Source: JBDRED01 sp043820025 [NCBI: Elusimicrobiota bacterium] (GTDB lineage Bacteria > RUG730 > JBDRED01). From it: 64,000 bases of DNA. The stretch is from positions 1-64,000 of the forward strand of contig JBDRED010000034.1 of the NCBI GenBank assembly GCA_043820025.1. Reading direction: 5' to 3'. Below the pieces are notes generated by a model. The model saw only the letters and a program-made list of their open reading frames with translations, did no database searches and was not told where the DNA came from. Shown in pieces: positions 51,298 to 59,903 of the stretch; the stretch's first letter is position 1; the number at the start of each line of letters is the position of its first letter. Made by a program: the position numbers and the translations under genes.

Positions 51298-52476
51298 ATG
51301 CGCAAAAGCACGGAAGATATTGTACGTAATATTATTAAAAATGTCCGCAGGCATGGCGATAAAGCGCTTATTGAATATACAAAAAAATTCGATGGTGTTT
51401 TATTAAAACCGAATAATTTAATTTTATCATTGACTGAATGCGGAAAAAGCCTGGAGCGAATTGACCCCGAGCTTTTACAAGCCCTTAAACAAGCGCGTAA
51501 GAATATTTATGATTTTGCTGTCAGTCAAAAAAACAGCATAAAAAAATTGAGGGTAAAAAATAAAGGCTGTGATATTGAAGAAATGATAACCAATGTTGAC
51601 CGCGCCGGCGTTTATATTCCCGGAGGAAGATTTTCTTATCCTTCATCCGTGCTTATGAATGTTGTTCCTGCAAAAGCGGCCGGGGTAAAAGAGGTTATTG
51701 TCACAACGCCTAAAAAAAATCTTTCAGATGCCGTGAAAGCAGCTTTGTTTATTTCCGGAGCAGATAAGATTATTCAAGCAGGCGGCGCGCAGGCAATAGC
51801 AGCGCTCGCGTATGGAACAAAAACAGTGCCAAAGGTTGACATAATAGTCGGGCCGGGAAATAAGTATGTGTCAGAGGCAAAAAAGCAAGTTTTTGGCGAG
51901 GTTGGAATTGATATGATCGCAGGCCCAAGCGAAGTGATTGTTTGGGCTGACAAGTACGCAGATTATAATTACATAATTGAAGATCTTTTAGCGCAGGCTG
52001 AGCACGATCCGGACGCGCGGGCAATGCTCATAACTAATTATAAAAATCTTGCTGATAAAATATACAGCGCGATTCCTAAAAAGTATAAAAAACAAATCAG
52101 CGTTAAGCTGGTAAAGAACGATGCCGAGAGCATAGAGATTATAAATAGCAAAGCGCCGGAACATTTAGAGATTATTATTAAAAACGCTAAGAGTAAATTA
52201 AAGTATATAAAAAATGCGGGCGCTATATTTATCGGAAAGTATTCTCCGGTTGCAATGGGCGATTATTTTATCGGGCCAAGCCACACATTGCCTACGGGAG
52301 GAAGCGCGAGGTTTTCATCCGGATTATCAGTATACACATTTTTAACTCGCAAAGCAGTAATGTCTGTTAGTAAGAAATATGTTAGAAACAATGGGGAGAT
52401 GGCTGCAGTGATCGCAAACAGCGAGGGGTTGACGCATCACGCGCGCTCTATAGAAAAGCGTATAATTGAAAAATAA
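51298..52476 (+). CDS. hisD: Histidinol dehydrogenase
   Basis: 392 aa, slightly shorter at the N-terminus than the usual 420-430. It has DRAGVYIPGGRFSYPSSVLM, VVPAKAAGVKEVIV, IVGPGNKYVSEAKKQVFG, DMIAGPSEVIVWAD, the zinc-binding LAQAEHDPDA and GPSHTLPTGGSARFSS with the catalytic His. It oxidises histidinol to histidine in two NAD-dependent steps, the last of the pathway. ATG 51298 follows AGGAGG. First gene of hisD-B-H-A-F-I. Confidence 0.96.
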   Translation: MRKSTEDIVRNIIKNVRRHGDKALIEYTKKFDGVLLKPNNLILSLTECGKSLERIDPELLQALKQARKNIYDFAVSQKNSIKKLRVKNKGCDIEEMITNVDRAGVYIPGGRFSYPSSVLMNVVPAKAAGVKEVIVTTPKKNLSDAVKAALFISGADKIIQAGGAQAIAALAYGTKTVPKVDIIVGPGNKYVSEAKKQVFGEVGIDMIAGPSEVIVWADKYADYNYIIEDLLAQAEHDPDARAMLITNYKNLADKIYSAIPKKYKKQISVKLVKNDAESIEIINSKAPEHLEIIIKNAKSKLKYIKNAGAIFIGKYSPVAMGDYFIGPSHTLPTGGSARFSSGLSVYTFLTRKAVMSVSKKYVRNNGEMAAVIANSEGLTHHARSIEKRIIEK

Positions 52477-52521
52477 TTTAAGTATATTTAAGATTAAGAA
52501 AATGAGTCGGAGGTAAATATT

Positions 52522-53115
52522 ATGGCAAAAAGGACATCTGAGGAAAAGAGAAAGACAACAGAGACTTCGATTAATTTAACTTTGAATTTGGACGGAAAGG
52601 GAACTGCAAAAATAACGACCGGCATTTCTTTCTTGGATCACATGTTAACTCTTTTTGCAAGGCACGGATTATTTGATTTGTTAATTAAAGCAAAGGGCGA
52701 TATAGAGGTAGATGAGCATCATTTAATAGAAGACATGGGAATCGTTTTAGGCAGCGCGATTAAGAAAGCGCTTGGAAAAAAAGCAGGCATAAAGAGGTAT
52801 GGGTTCGGCTGTATTCCTATGGATGACTCGCTTGTCGAGGCTAGTATTGATCTTTCCGGGCGGCCATATCTTGTTTACAATATGTTAGGTAAAGGTATTC
52901 CCAAAAATGAAAAGGAAAGATACGAATTATTTGAACATTTTTTTTATTCGCTGGTAATGCACTCCGGCATGGCTTTGCATCTTAATCTGAGGTATGGAAA
53001 TAATTTTCATCACAATATGGAAGGCGCGTTTAAGGCGTTTGCCAGGGCATTATGCGAAGCAGTGACAAAGGATGTAAGAGTTAAGGGCGTGCCGTCTACA
53101 AAAGGAAAGCTATAA
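52522..53115 (+). CDS. hisB: Imidazoleglycerol-phosphate dehydratase (monofunctional)
   Basis: 197 aa. Begins RTSEEKRKTTETSINLTLNL and has the Mn-binding His/Glu motifs FLDHMLTLFARHG and DEHHLIEDMGIVLG, then MDDSLVEASIDLSGRP and the second half HSGMALHLNLRYGNNFHHNME. The fused N-terminal histidinol-phosphatase of enterobacterial HisB is absent. It dehydrates IGP to imidazole acetol-phosphate. CGGAGG precedes the ATG. Confidence 0.96.
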   Translation: MAKRTSEEKRKTTETSINLTLNLDGKGTAKITTGISFLDHMLTLFARHGLFDLLIKAKGDIEVDEHHLIEDMGIVLGSAIKKALGKKAGIKRYGFGCIPMDDSLVEASIDLSGRPYLVYNMLGKGIPKNEKERYELFEHFFYSLVMHSGMALHLNLRYGNNFHHNMEGAFKAFARALCEAVTKDVRVKGVPSTKGKL

Positions 53116-53157
53116 AATAGTCCGGAGTTCCGGCTCTCGATTCATTTTGAGGTTAAA

Positions 53158-53802
53158 ATGATTGCGTTAATTGATTATGGAATGGGAAATTTAAATAGCG
53201 TGAGTAAGGCGCTTGATTTGGCTGTTTCTAATATTGGATCATCTCAAGAAATAAAGATTACAAGCGCAAACAAGGATATTTTAAACGCAGACGCTGTTGT
53301 GCTGCCGGGCGTCGGCGCTTTTGGCCAGGCTATTGAAAATCTAAAAAATCTCAGGCTTATAAACAGTATTACAGAGGCGTATAATTCGCAAAAACCATTT
53401 CTTGGAGTCTGTTTGGGTTTACAGCTTTTATTTGAAAAAAGTTATGAGCATGGCATGCATAAAGGGCTTGGTTTAATAAAGGGCGAGGTAAGAAAATTTG
53501 AACTGCCGTCCAAGTATAAGATTCCGCATATGGGATGGAACTTAGTTAGTCCATCAACGAAGAACGCGCTTTTTGCCGGGATACCTGCGGATTCATATTT
53601 TTATTTTGTGCACTCATATTATGTGCAGACTAATGATAAGACTATAAATAAGATGCTTACAAAATATGGTAAAAACTTTTGTTCAGGCGTATACAATGAT
53701 TTTTTATGCGCTGTTCAGTTTCACCCTGAAAAAAGCCAGTCATCAGGGATAAAGCTGTTAGAAAATTTTTGCAAGAGAATAAAGAGTAGAAGTCAAAAAT
53801 AA
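53158..53802 (+). CDS. hisH: Imidazole glycerol phosphate synthase, glutaminase subunit
   Basis: 214 aa. Class I glutamine amidotransferase: IDYGMGNLNSVSKAL at the N-terminus, VLPGVGAFGQAI, the nucleophile Cys in FLGVCLGLQLLFE, and the His-Glu pair in VQFHPEKSQ. It supplies ammonia to HisF, encoded two genes downstream. A GAATACAGAAGTCA repeat unit follows the stop codon. Confidence 0.96.
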   Translation: MIALIDYGMGNLNSVSKALDLAVSNIGSSQEIKITSANKDILNADAVVLPGVGAFGQAIENLKNLRLINSITEAYNSQKPFLGVCLGLQLLFEKSYEHGMHKGLGLIKGEVRKFELPSKYKIPHMGWNLVSPSTKNALFAGIPADSYFYFVHSYYVQTNDKTINKMLTKYGKNFCSGVYNDFLCAVQFHPEKSQSSGIKLLENFCKRIKSRSQK

Positions 53803-53820
53803 GAATACAGAAGTCAGAAG
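53803..53820 (+). repeat. Single GAATACAGAAGTCA unit
   Basis: GAATACAGAAGTCAGAAG directly follows the hisH stop and is identical to the 14-bp unit at 13617. An additional GAAGTCA is in the hisH 3' end (about 53789). Confidence 0.75.
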
Positions 53821-53860
53821 AATTATAATAACCTTTGAAACTTTTTGGGAGGTAGATAAT

Positions 53861-54583
53861 ATGCAGATAATACCTGCGATTGATATTAGAGGCGGGAACT
53901 GTGTAAGGCTTATGCAAGGCAGACTTGAGCAGGAAACTATTTACTCAAAAGATCCTGTATTTATGGCTAAGCTTTGGCGGGCTAAAGGAGCTGAGAGAAT
54001 ACATATCGTTGATCTCGACGGAGCCTTTGGCGGCGTGCCGGCAAATTATGAAATAATAAAAAGTATAAGAAAGGAAGTAGATGTTGCATTAGAGGTAGGC
54101 GGAGGTATCAGGGATCATGAAACAATTGAAAAGCTTTTAAACGCAGGTATTGATAAAGTTGTGCTTGGCACTGTAGCAATATATAATACGGATTTGGTTA
54201 AAGAGGCGATAAAAAATCATGGAGACAAAATTATTATTGGTATTGACGCAAACAACGGCAGAGCGGCGATTGGCGGATGGAAGGAAGTTACAAATGTGAC
54301 TGACCTGGACCTTGCGCATAATATGGAAAAAATCGGAGTCAGCGAATTTATTTATACAGATATCAGCAAGGATGGTATGCTCGAGGGGCCGAATCTGGGC
54401 GGGGTAAAAAAATTTGCCGAGAGTATTAAAGGAAAAATGATTGTTTCAGGCGGCATAGCTTCTGTAAAGGATATTGAAAATATTGTTAAGTTAAAGATGA
54501 ATAACATTGATGGCATTATAGTAGGTAAAGCGCTGTACGCTGAAACATTAAAGCTTGAAGACGCGATAGCGGCGGTAAAATAA
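53861..54583 (+). CDS. hisA: ProFAR isomerase
   Basis: 240 aa. TIM barrel with IPAIDIRGGNCVRLMQGR (catalytic Asp8 equivalent), VDLDGAFGG, VALEVGGGIRDHETIEKLL, KVVLGTVAIYN, the catalytic region YTDISKDGMLEGPNL (second Asp) and VSGGIASVKDI, IVGKALYA. It isomerises the aminoaldose ProFAR to PRFAR. GGGAGG precedes the ATG. The phosphate-binding loops and both catalytic acids are intact. Confidence 0.96.
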   Translation: MQIIPAIDIRGGNCVRLMQGRLEQETIYSKDPVFMAKLWRAKGAERIHIVDLDGAFGGVPANYEIIKSIRKEVDVALEVGGGIRDHETIEKLLNAGIDKVVLGTVAIYNTDLVKEAIKNHGDKIIIGIDANNGRAAIGGWKEVTNVTDLDLAHNMEKIGVSEFIYTDISKDGMLEGPNLGGVKKFAESIKGKMIVSGGIASVKDIENIVKLKMNNIDGIIVGKALYAETLKLEDAIAAVK

Positions 54584-54617
54584 CTGAGCGCACTACGCAC
54601 TGCCGGATGGGGCAAAT

Positions 54618-55376
54618 ATGTTAGCTAAAAGAATTATTCCATGTTTGGATATTGACAAAGGCCGTGTTGTTAAAGGAGTTAAGTTTATTGATATAGTTGA
54701 CGCCGGCGATCCTATTGAGGTTGCGAAACGTTACGAAAAGGAAGGCGCCGACGAGCTGGTTTATCTTGATATAACAGCGTCGCACGAGCGTAGGTCTATT
54801 TTTTTTGATCTGATAAAGCGAACAGCGGAAAATGTCTTTATGCCGCTGACAGTTGGAGGCGGGATAAGGAATGTTAATGATATTAAACAATTATTAAGAA
54901 GCGGAGCAGATAAGGTTTCATTAAATACAGCTGCTGTTGAAAATCCTCAATTGATTAAAGATGGCGCAAAGAGGTTTGGAAAACAGTGTATAGTCATTGC
55001 AATAGACGCAAAGAGGAACCGCCCGGGCAGATGGGATGTCTATATACACGGCGGCCGGACAGCTACAGGCCTTGATGCAGTCAAGTGGGCAAAGAAGGCC
55101 GTGAGACTTGGAGCAGGAGAAGTTCTTCTTACAAGCATGGATTGTGACGGCACAAAGGCAGGGTATGATGTTGCTTTAACCCGCGCTATTGCCGACGCTG
55201 TTAATGTTCCTGTTATTGCGTCAGGCGGGGCTGGAACAAAGGAACATTTTTACGAAGCCTTGACAAGCGGCAGAGCGGATGCCGGGCTTGCCGCGTCATT
55301 ATTTCATTTTAGAAAACTTCGTATAAAAACTTTAAAAAAATATTTAATAAAAAGGAAGGTGAATATTAGGCCATGA
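54618..55376 (+). CDS. hisF: Imidazole glycerol phosphate synthase, cyclase subunit
   Basis: 252 aa. Begins [20 protein letters not shown] (catalytic Asp11 equivalent), with [41 protein letters not shown], the second catalytic Asp in [15 protein letters not shown], and [17 protein letters not shown]. It combines PRFAR with HisH-derived ammonia to give IGP and AICAR. Overlaps hisI by four bases (ATGA). Its TIM barrel is a paralogue of hisA, the gene just upstream. Confidence 0.96.
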   Translation: MLAKRIIPCLDIDKGRVVKGVKFIDIVDAGDPIEVAKRYEKEGADELVYLDITASHERRSIFFDLIKRTAENVFMPLTVGGGIRNVNDIKQLLRSGADKVSLNTAAVENPQLIKDGAKRFGKQCIVIAIDAKRNRPGRWDVYIHGGRTATGLDAVKWAKKAVRLGAGEVLLTSMDCDGTKAGYDVALTRAIADAVNVPVIASGGAGTKEHFYEALTSGRADAGLAASLFHFRKLRIKTLKKYLIKRKVNIRP

Positions 55377-55783
55377 GTATTGAAAAATTATTTCAAGCGA
55401 TCAAATTTAATAAGGACGGATTGGTGCCTGTTGTGACACAGGAATATAAGACTAATGAAGTCTTAATGCTTGCGTATATGAATAAGGAATCTTTTTTAAA
55501 AACCATTGAAACAGGGAATGCAACTTATTGGAGCAGATCGCGCCAGAAGTTATGGATGAAGGGAGAGAGTTCCGGAAATGTTCAGAAAGTGGTTGATATT
55601 TATATAGATTGTGACGGGGATACGCTTTTAATAAAGGTAAGGCAATTAGGCGAAAATGGCAAGAGCGAAAATGGAGCCAGCTGCCACCTTGGATATAAAT
55701 CATGCTTTTTTAGAAAAAATGTCGAAGATACATGGCAGATAATTGCCGAACAAATGTTTGACCCTAAGGAAGTTTATAAATAA
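55373..55783 (+). CDS. hisI: Phosphoribosyl-AMP cyclohydrolase
   Basis: 136 aa, a monofunctional HisI without the HisE pyrophosphohydrolase domain. Motifs: [58 protein letters not shown], and the zinc-binding Cys pattern C-D-x-D plus [14 protein letters not shown]. It opens the purine ring of PR-AMP. No hisE is adjacent; it must lie elsewhere or be replaced. Confidence 0.95.
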   Translation: MSIEKLFQAIKFNKDGLVPVVTQEYKTNEVLMLAYMNKESFLKTIETGNATYWSRSRQKLWMKGESSGNVQKVVDIYIDCDGDTLLIKVRQLGENGKSENGASCHLGYKSCFFRKNVEDTWQIIAEQMFDPKEVYK

Positions 55784-55866
55784 GTTTAAGAGTTACTGAG
55801 TTAATATTGGTATTCCGGCCCCGCTGCATGCGTGGCTGTAATGACGTTTCGTGTAACTTTTTAAAC
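55784..55866 (+). terminator. Possible terminator or leader hairpin between hisI and argF
   Basis: GTTTAAGAGTTAC (55784-55796) can pair with GTAACTTTTTAAAC (55853-55866), with one bulge and one mismatch, around a GC-richer interior (GGCCCCGCTGCATGCG). T-rich sequence is within the 3' arm. It could terminate his transcription; weak evidence. Confidence 0.3.
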
Positions 55867-55883
55867 CTATTTTTGGAGGAATG

Positions 55884-56837
55884 ATGAAAAGAAAAGATTG
55901 TATCTCGCTTATTGACTGGTCATGTAATGAGATACAAGAAGTAATGGTAATGACCAAGTATTTAAAAGAAAAACAAAAAGCGTATAAAAAATATCATCCT
56001 TTATCAGGTAAAACATTAGGTATGATATTTGAAAAAAAATCAACCCGCACCCGTGTTTCTTTTGAAGTGGGCATGTATCAGCTGGGCGGTTACGCGCTTT
56101 ATTTGAATGCGCAGGATACACAAATAGGACGTGGTGAAACTATATCTGACACAGCGCGCACGCTTTCAAGGTTTTTAGATGGAATAGTGATACGGACATA
56201 CGCGCACAGCAATGTTATTGAACTAGCTAAACACGCGGATATTCCTGTGATAAACGGGCTTTCTGACCTTGTTCATCCATGCCAGGTGTTAAGCGATCTT
56301 TATACAATGATTGAAAGGTTCAAAATAAATCCGAAAAAGGACAACAAAAAGTTTTTCAATAATTTAAAGATTGCGTATATAGGCGACGGGAATAATGTTT
56401 CAAACTCGCTTGTGATTTTAGCAGGCAAATGCGGTATAAATCTGGCTGTAGCAACTCCGGCCGGTTATGGGCCTAATACTGATATTGTTGGTAATGCTTC
56501 TAAAGAAGCTGTTCAACATGGAGGTTCTGTAATTATTACAAATGATCCAATAACCGCAGTAAAGGATGCGGACGTTGTTTATACTGATGTGTGGGTAAGT
56601 ATGGGCAAGGAAGGCGGGCAATCTGATAAAAAGTCCATATTTTTGCCTTTTCAGATAAACTCGAAATTGATTTCGAACGCGAAAAAGAATTGCGCTGTTA
56701 TGCATTGTCTGCCGGCCCATAGAGGAGAAGAAATTACTGATGATGTTATGGACGGAAGTCAATCAATAGTGTTTGATCAGGCAGAAAATAGACTACATGT
56801 TCAAAAAGCTATAATGACAAAACTAATGGGAAGGTAA
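55884..56837 (+). CDS. argF: Ornithine carbamoyltransferase
   Basis: 317 aa; ATG 55884 is preferred to the adjacent ATG 55881 because GGAGG (55875-55879) is too close to the latter. Carbamoyl-phosphate motif KKSTRTRVSFEVG, then DTQIGRGETISDTARTLSRF, VINGLSDLVHPCQVLSDL (HPCQ), YIGDGNNVSNSL, DVWVSMG and the ornithine-loop MHCLPAHRGEEITDDV. The catalytic Cys in HCLP is present, separating it from aspartate carbamoyltransferase. It makes citrulline for arginine synthesis; no other arg gene is in the window. Ends immediately before the glycosylase ATG. Confidence 0.95.
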   Translation: MKRKDCISLIDWSCNEIQEVMVMTKYLKEKQKAYKKYHPLSGKTLGMIFEKKSTRTRVSFEVGMYQLGGYALYLNAQDTQIGRGETISDTARTLSRFLDGIVIRTYAHSNVIELAKHADIPVINGLSDLVHPCQVLSDLYTMIERFKINPKKDNKKFFNNLKIAYIGDGNNVSNSLVILAGKCGINLAVATPAGYGPNTDIVGNASKEAVQHGGSVIITNDPITAVKDADVVYTDVWVSMGKEGGQSDKKSIFLPFQINSKLISNAKKNCAVMHCLPAHRGEEITDDVMDGSQSIVFDQAENRLHVQKAIMTKLMGR

Positions 56838-57512
56838 ATGAGTCCCCCAAGTTTAAAAATTATTTATAATAAATTATTTAAGGCGTTTGGGCCGCAATAC
56901 TGGTGGCCTGCAAAAAACGCCTTTGAAGTAATTATAGGCGCTGTGCTTACTCAAAACACAAACTGGTCCAACGTGGAAAAAGCGCTTTCAAACCTTAAAG
57001 GCGAAATCAAACTGACTCCTAAAGCGCTTTATGCCCTTGATAAAACACACCTTGCAAATCTTATTCGTTCTTCAGGCTACTATAATCAAAAGGCAGAAAG
57101 ACTGCATAGTTTTTGCTGCGCGCTAAAAAAAGATTATAAGTTTAATCTCAATAGTATGCTTTCAAGCGATATTCATTTCCTGCGGAAAAAACTTCTTTCT
57201 ATTAAAGGTATAGGGCCTGAAACAGCGGATTCCATAATATTATATGCGGCAAATAAACCTATTTTTGTTGTGGACGCGTACACATTTCGGATGTGCGGGA
57301 GATTAGGGTTTGATATTCCGAGGGATTATGAAAAGGTACAGGTGCTTTTTCATAAAAAACTGCCAAATGACTCAAAACTATTTAATGAATTTCACGCGCT
57401 TATTGTGCGTTTGGCAAAGAATTATTGCAAGAAAAAACCGGTATGCTATGGCTGTCCGATTAGAATAAATTGCAAGTATTACATAGAAAGGCCTGAAAAA
57501 ATCAAAATATAA
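56838..57512 (+). CDS. HhH-GPD DNA glycosylase, MagIII/endonuclease-III-like
   Basis: 224 aa. The N-terminal FGPQYWWPAKNAFEVIIGAV and LTQNTNWSNVEKAL are typical of the MagIII-type group. The helix-hairpin-helix reads IKGIGPETADSIILYAA, with Glu where Nth has its Schiff-base Lys. The catalytic Asp is in VVDAYTFRMC. A C-terminal 4Fe-4S cluster is supplied by C-x6-C-x2-C-x5-C (CKKKPVCYGCPIRINC). Loss of the Lys predicts a monofunctional glycosylase, probably removing 3-methyladenine, rather than an AP-lyase. Directly abuts the argF stop codon. Confidence 0.85.
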   Translation: MSPPSLKIIYNKLFKAFGPQYWWPAKNAFEVIIGAVLTQNTNWSNVEKALSNLKGEIKLTPKALYALDKTHLANLIRSSGYYNQKAERLHSFCCALKKDYKFNLNSMLSSDIHFLRKKLLSIKGIGPETADSIILYAANKPIFVVDAYTFRMCGRLGFDIPRDYEKVQVLFHKKLPNDSKLFNEFHALIVRLAKNYCKKKPVCYGCPIRINCKYYIERPEKIKI

Positions 57513-57644
57513 ATCGCTAGTTACATTGAATTCTTAATTGATAAAATCTAAGGAACTTTTATATTTGGGATAAGGATTTATAATTAGCAGAGAAAGACAT
57601 TTTATTTTTTTAGAATTTTAGTATAAGTTAGCGGGAAAAACAAT

Positions 57645-59903
57645 ATGAATCTATTGCTTATGCGAATCATTTTAATATCAGAAGGTTTTACGGCGATTAT
57701 TGTGCAGTCTGTGCTTGTGAGAGAGCTTGCGCTTGTGTTTTCCGGAAATGAGCTTTCAATTGGTTTTATATTCGCTTTCTGGACATTATGGACTGCGTTT
57801 GGCGGAGTCTTAGGCGGAAGGCTCGTAAAAAAAATTAAAGATATCACGGGATCTTTTGCGAATACACTGCTTCTTATATCTGTTATTTTCCCGCTATTAC
57901 TGCTTGCGATAAGAATGACGAGGTTTATTGTTAATGTTCCGCCCGGAGAAATGATAGGAATAGGATTAATGATAACCGCAATATTTTTTGCAGTCGCGCC
58001 ATTAAGTATTATCGGAGGAATGCAATTTACTATTGGCTGTAGAATATATTCAGATGAAATCAGCACATACCGCGCATCAGCAGGAGCTATGTATGGATAC
58101 GACGCTTTGGGAGACTTAATAGGCGGAGCTATGTTTAGTTATGTTCTTGTTTATTATTTGGATACCCTTGAGATGGCCTTTGTTGTTAGTATTGTAAATG
58201 TTGTTTTGATGATAATGCTTCTCTGGAAAAAGCCGATTATGCAAAATGTTTTTCGGTTAACTGCCGGGGCAGGATTAATTATCAGTATTATATTTATAAT
58301 AATAACAGGAGGAGTTACCGGATTAAATACAGGCAGTTCGCAGAAAGCCTGGAAGAATATAAAAGTCAATGAGGTTGCGTACTCGAAATACGGGATTATT
58401 ACTGTCACTCAAGAAGGAAGCATACACAATTTTTATGAAAATGGCAGTCTTCTTTTTAGTAACCCCGACAGATTTACGTCTGAGATGCTGGTGCATATCC
58501 CAATGTGCGAGGTTGAAAACCCAAAAAATATTTTAATTATTGGAAGCGCGGTTAGCGGTATCTTAAATGAGACGCTTAAACATAATGTAGAAAGAATCGA
58601 TTATATTGAAATGGATAAGACGTTGATTGAAACTGCAAAGAAATATATTACAGACATTGATAAAGAAGCTCTCGCTGATAAACGTGTTAATGTTATTAAT
58701 ACTGATGGCAGGCTCTGGGCGCGTTCTCTTCCGCAAAATTCGTATGACTGTATTATTGTTGCTGTAGGCGATCCTTTAACATTGGAAATTAATAGATATT
58801 ACACATATGAATTTTATAAGGAGCTTAAGCGTATACTAAATAAAAAAGGAGTAGTAACATTTTCAATAAACTCAAATGACACATATCTTGCATCTGCGAT
58901 GAAAACATTTAATGCGGGTATTTATCATACGTTAAAAAAGGTATTTCCGAATATAGTTCTTGTTCCCGGAGATATTCTCTTATTTGTCGCAGGCAGTGAT
59001 AATGAGTTTTTAACTGATAATTCAGAAATAATTGCTAAAAGGATTAGCGATAGAAATCTAGACACAGCGTATTTTATATCTTCGCAGATAAATTTTATTA
59101 TGTTTAAGGAGAGGATGGATTTTATTAGAGGAGAGCTTGAAAATTATTCGGGAACTTATATCAATAAGGATTTTTCTCCAAAGTCGTATTATAGCGCATT
59201 ATCTGTATATGCGGCGCAGTTTTCATTTTTGTGGGAAAAAATTTTCTCAAGTCTGAAGAGTATAAAATGGCTCATTTTGTTTCCGGTAATATTATTAGTT
59301 TTATCAGGTATGGTTTTAAGCAATAAAAGAGTTTTTGTCCCATTGGTTGTGGCATATACGGGTTGTATAGGTATTAGCCTTGAGCTGGTAGTTATTTATG
59401 GTTTTCAAATGGTTTATGGAAATGTCTACAATATGATGGGGATTATTATTTCAGCGTGTATGGCGGGAATAGTTATTGGCGCTAAGTTTATGCAAAAAAA
59501 AGCAGATAAACTTTTAAAGCCATATTACGCGATAATGTATATTCAAATATTTTTATGTTTAACAGCTCTGATTTTACCGGGAATTTTAGTGGTATGCGCA
59601 AATATTCAGGTATTAAGCGTTAAAGGAATGATGGCAAAGGCTTTGTTCCCATTCATGAGCGGATTGGGAGGGATTGCTATAGGAATGACATTCTCTGCGG
59701 CAAATAGATTATTTTTAAGATCATATGAAGAATATACGAGCGCGGCAGGTATTTTATACGCGTCAGATTTAGCAGGCGCTTCTTTTGGAGCAATTTGTTT
59801 GACACTTGTGGTATTGCCGTTATTCGGTATTGCAGGCGCATGTATTATATTAAGCGCAGGTAGTCTGGTGTTTGCGTTAAAGAGTTATTTTTTGGAATCA
59901 TAG
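57645..59903 (+). CDS. Membrane protein with central spermidine-synthase-like domain
   Basis: 752 aa. About six N-terminal helices contain the spermine-synthase-associated pattern VQSVLVRELALVFSGNELSIG and YGYDALGDLIGGAMFSYV. A cytoplasmic SpeE-like methyltransferase-fold domain follows (ILIIGSAVSGIL, YIEMDKTLIETAKKY, DGRLWARSLPQNSYDCIIVA). A second membrane domain of six helices ends the protein (IGISLELVVIYGFQMVYGN, ASDLAGASFGAICLTLVVL). The aminopropyltransferase catalytic Asp region reads VGDPLTLEINRYYT rather than the usual D-S-S/T-D-P, so true spermidine synthase activity is doubtful. Role unknown. Confidence 0.75.
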   Translation: MNLLLMRIILISEGFTAIIVQSVLVRELALVFSGNELSIGFIFAFWTLWTAFGGVLGGRLVKKIKDITGSFANTLLLISVIFPLLLLAIRMTRFIVNVPPGEMIGIGLMITAIFFAVAPLSIIGGMQFTIGCRIYSDEISTYRASAGAMYGYDALGDLIGGAMFSYVLVYYLDTLEMAFVVSIVNVVLMIMLLWKKPIMQNVFRLTAGAGLIISIIFIIITGGVTGLNTGSSQKAWKNIKVNEVAYSKYGIITVTQEGSIHNFYENGSLLFSNPDRFTSEMLVHIPMCEVENPKNILIIGSAVSGILNETLKHNVERIDYIEMDKTLIETAKKYITDIDKEALADKRVNVINTDGRLWARSLPQNSYDCIIVAVGDPLTLEINRYYTYEFYKELKRILNKKGVVTFSINSNDTYLASAMKTFNAGIYHTLKKVFPNIVLVPGDILLFVAGSDNEFLTDNSEIIAKRISDRNLDTAYFISSQINFIMFKERMDFIRGELENYSGTYINKDFSPKSYYSALSVYAAQFSFLWEKIFSSLKSIKWLILFPVILLVLSGMVLSNKRVFVPLVVAYTGCIGISLELVVIYGFQMVYGNVYNMMGIIISACMAGIVIGAKFMQKKADKLLKPYYAIMYIQIFLCLTALILPGILVVCANIQVLSVKGMMAKALFPFMSGLGGIAIGMTFSAANRLFLRSYEEYTSAAGILYASDLAGASFGAICLTLVVLPLFGIAGACIILSAGSLVFALKSYFLES

